A DNA stretch of 5,270 nt, taken from Pseudomonadota bacterium. GTDB taxonomy: Bacteria; Pseudomonadota; Alphaproteobacteria; UBA1280; UBA12223. How positions within the stretch are numbered: the stretch's first letter is position 1; every line of letters starts with the position of its first letter. Made by a program: the position numbers and the translations under genes. The DNA is taken from contig PTJW01000068.1 in assembly GCA_002937495.1 (NCBI GenBank), positions 1 through 5,270 of the forward strand, given 5' to 3'. Below, piece by piece: positions 5,175 to 5,270 of the stretch. The notes beneath the pieces were generated by a model that saw only the letters and a program-made list of their open reading frames with translations, had not been told where the DNA came from and did no database searches.

Positions 5175-5270
5175 ATGAAACTAAAATCAGCTTTTCTAGC
5201 AACAACTGCAATTCTGGCAGCAGGTAATGCGCTAGCAGCAGACGTGTCAGTATATGGCCAAGTAAACAAA
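5175..5270 (+). CDS. Outer-membrane porin, N-terminal part (cut by the window edge)
   Basis: The first 32 codons are present. Residues 1-21 (MKLKSAFLATTAILAAGNALA) form a textbook Sec signal peptide with two lysines, a hydrophobic core and an ALA cleavage site. The mature start, ADVSVYGQVNK, is typical of general Gram-negative porins, whose first beta strand usually reads D-V-x-V/L-Y-G. The product would be exported and form a beta-barrel in the outer membrane for passive uptake of small solutes. An AGGA at 5161-5164, ten bases upstream, fits the ATG. The gene is divergent from nrdA. The barrel itself is outside the window, so another outer-membrane protein with a similar leader cannot be excluded. 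Confidence 0.75.
   Translation, partial: MKLKSAFLATTAILAAGNALAADVSVYGQVNK

Noticed and set aside
1..5270. CRISPR arrays, insertion sequences, tRNA genes or long direct repeats
   Set aside because: No regularly spaced repeats, transposase frames, terminal inverted repeats or cloverleaf-like sequences were seen on reading both strands.

Overview
The window reads as chromosomal DNA of an AT-rich (roughly one third GC by eye) Gram-negative bacterium. The evidence is an outer-membrane porin with a Sec signal peptide, a type IV pilin-like protein and a class Ia ribonucleotide reductase with NrdR-type operator boxes. A gammaproteobacterium, perhaps of the Francisella/Thiotrichales kind, fits best. 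That placement is an impression, not a result.

Layout from left to right: the last 24 codons of an unidentified + strand gene and its terminator (2-132); a + strand gene for a single-pass, pilin-like protein ending at a strong terminator (368-1012); two tandem minus-strand microprotein genes of 50 and 44 codons, each with one membrane segment and its own Shine-Dalgarno sequence (1017-1330); a gene-free AT-rich stretch (1331-1707); then the minus-strand nrdA-nrdB pair (4744 down to 1708), closed by a hairpin terminator at about 1658-1681. The right end is a divergent regulatory region (4745-5174) and the first 32 codons of a + strand porin gene.

NrdA and NrdB together form the aerobic class Ia ribonucleotide reductase that makes dNTP precursors. 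All catalytic, metal-ligand and radical-transfer residues I looked for are present. Neither subunit has an ATP-cone, so dATP feedback through that domain should be absent. Control appears to sit at transcription: two NrdR-like boxes lie exactly 31 bp apart, centre to centre, over the likely nrdA promoter.

I see no CRISPR array, insertion sequence, tRNA or rRNA, and no clear new multi-gene system. The least explained items are the microprotein pair, the pilin-like protein with a degenerate prepilin site, and the extra operator-like sequences between nrdA and the porin gene.
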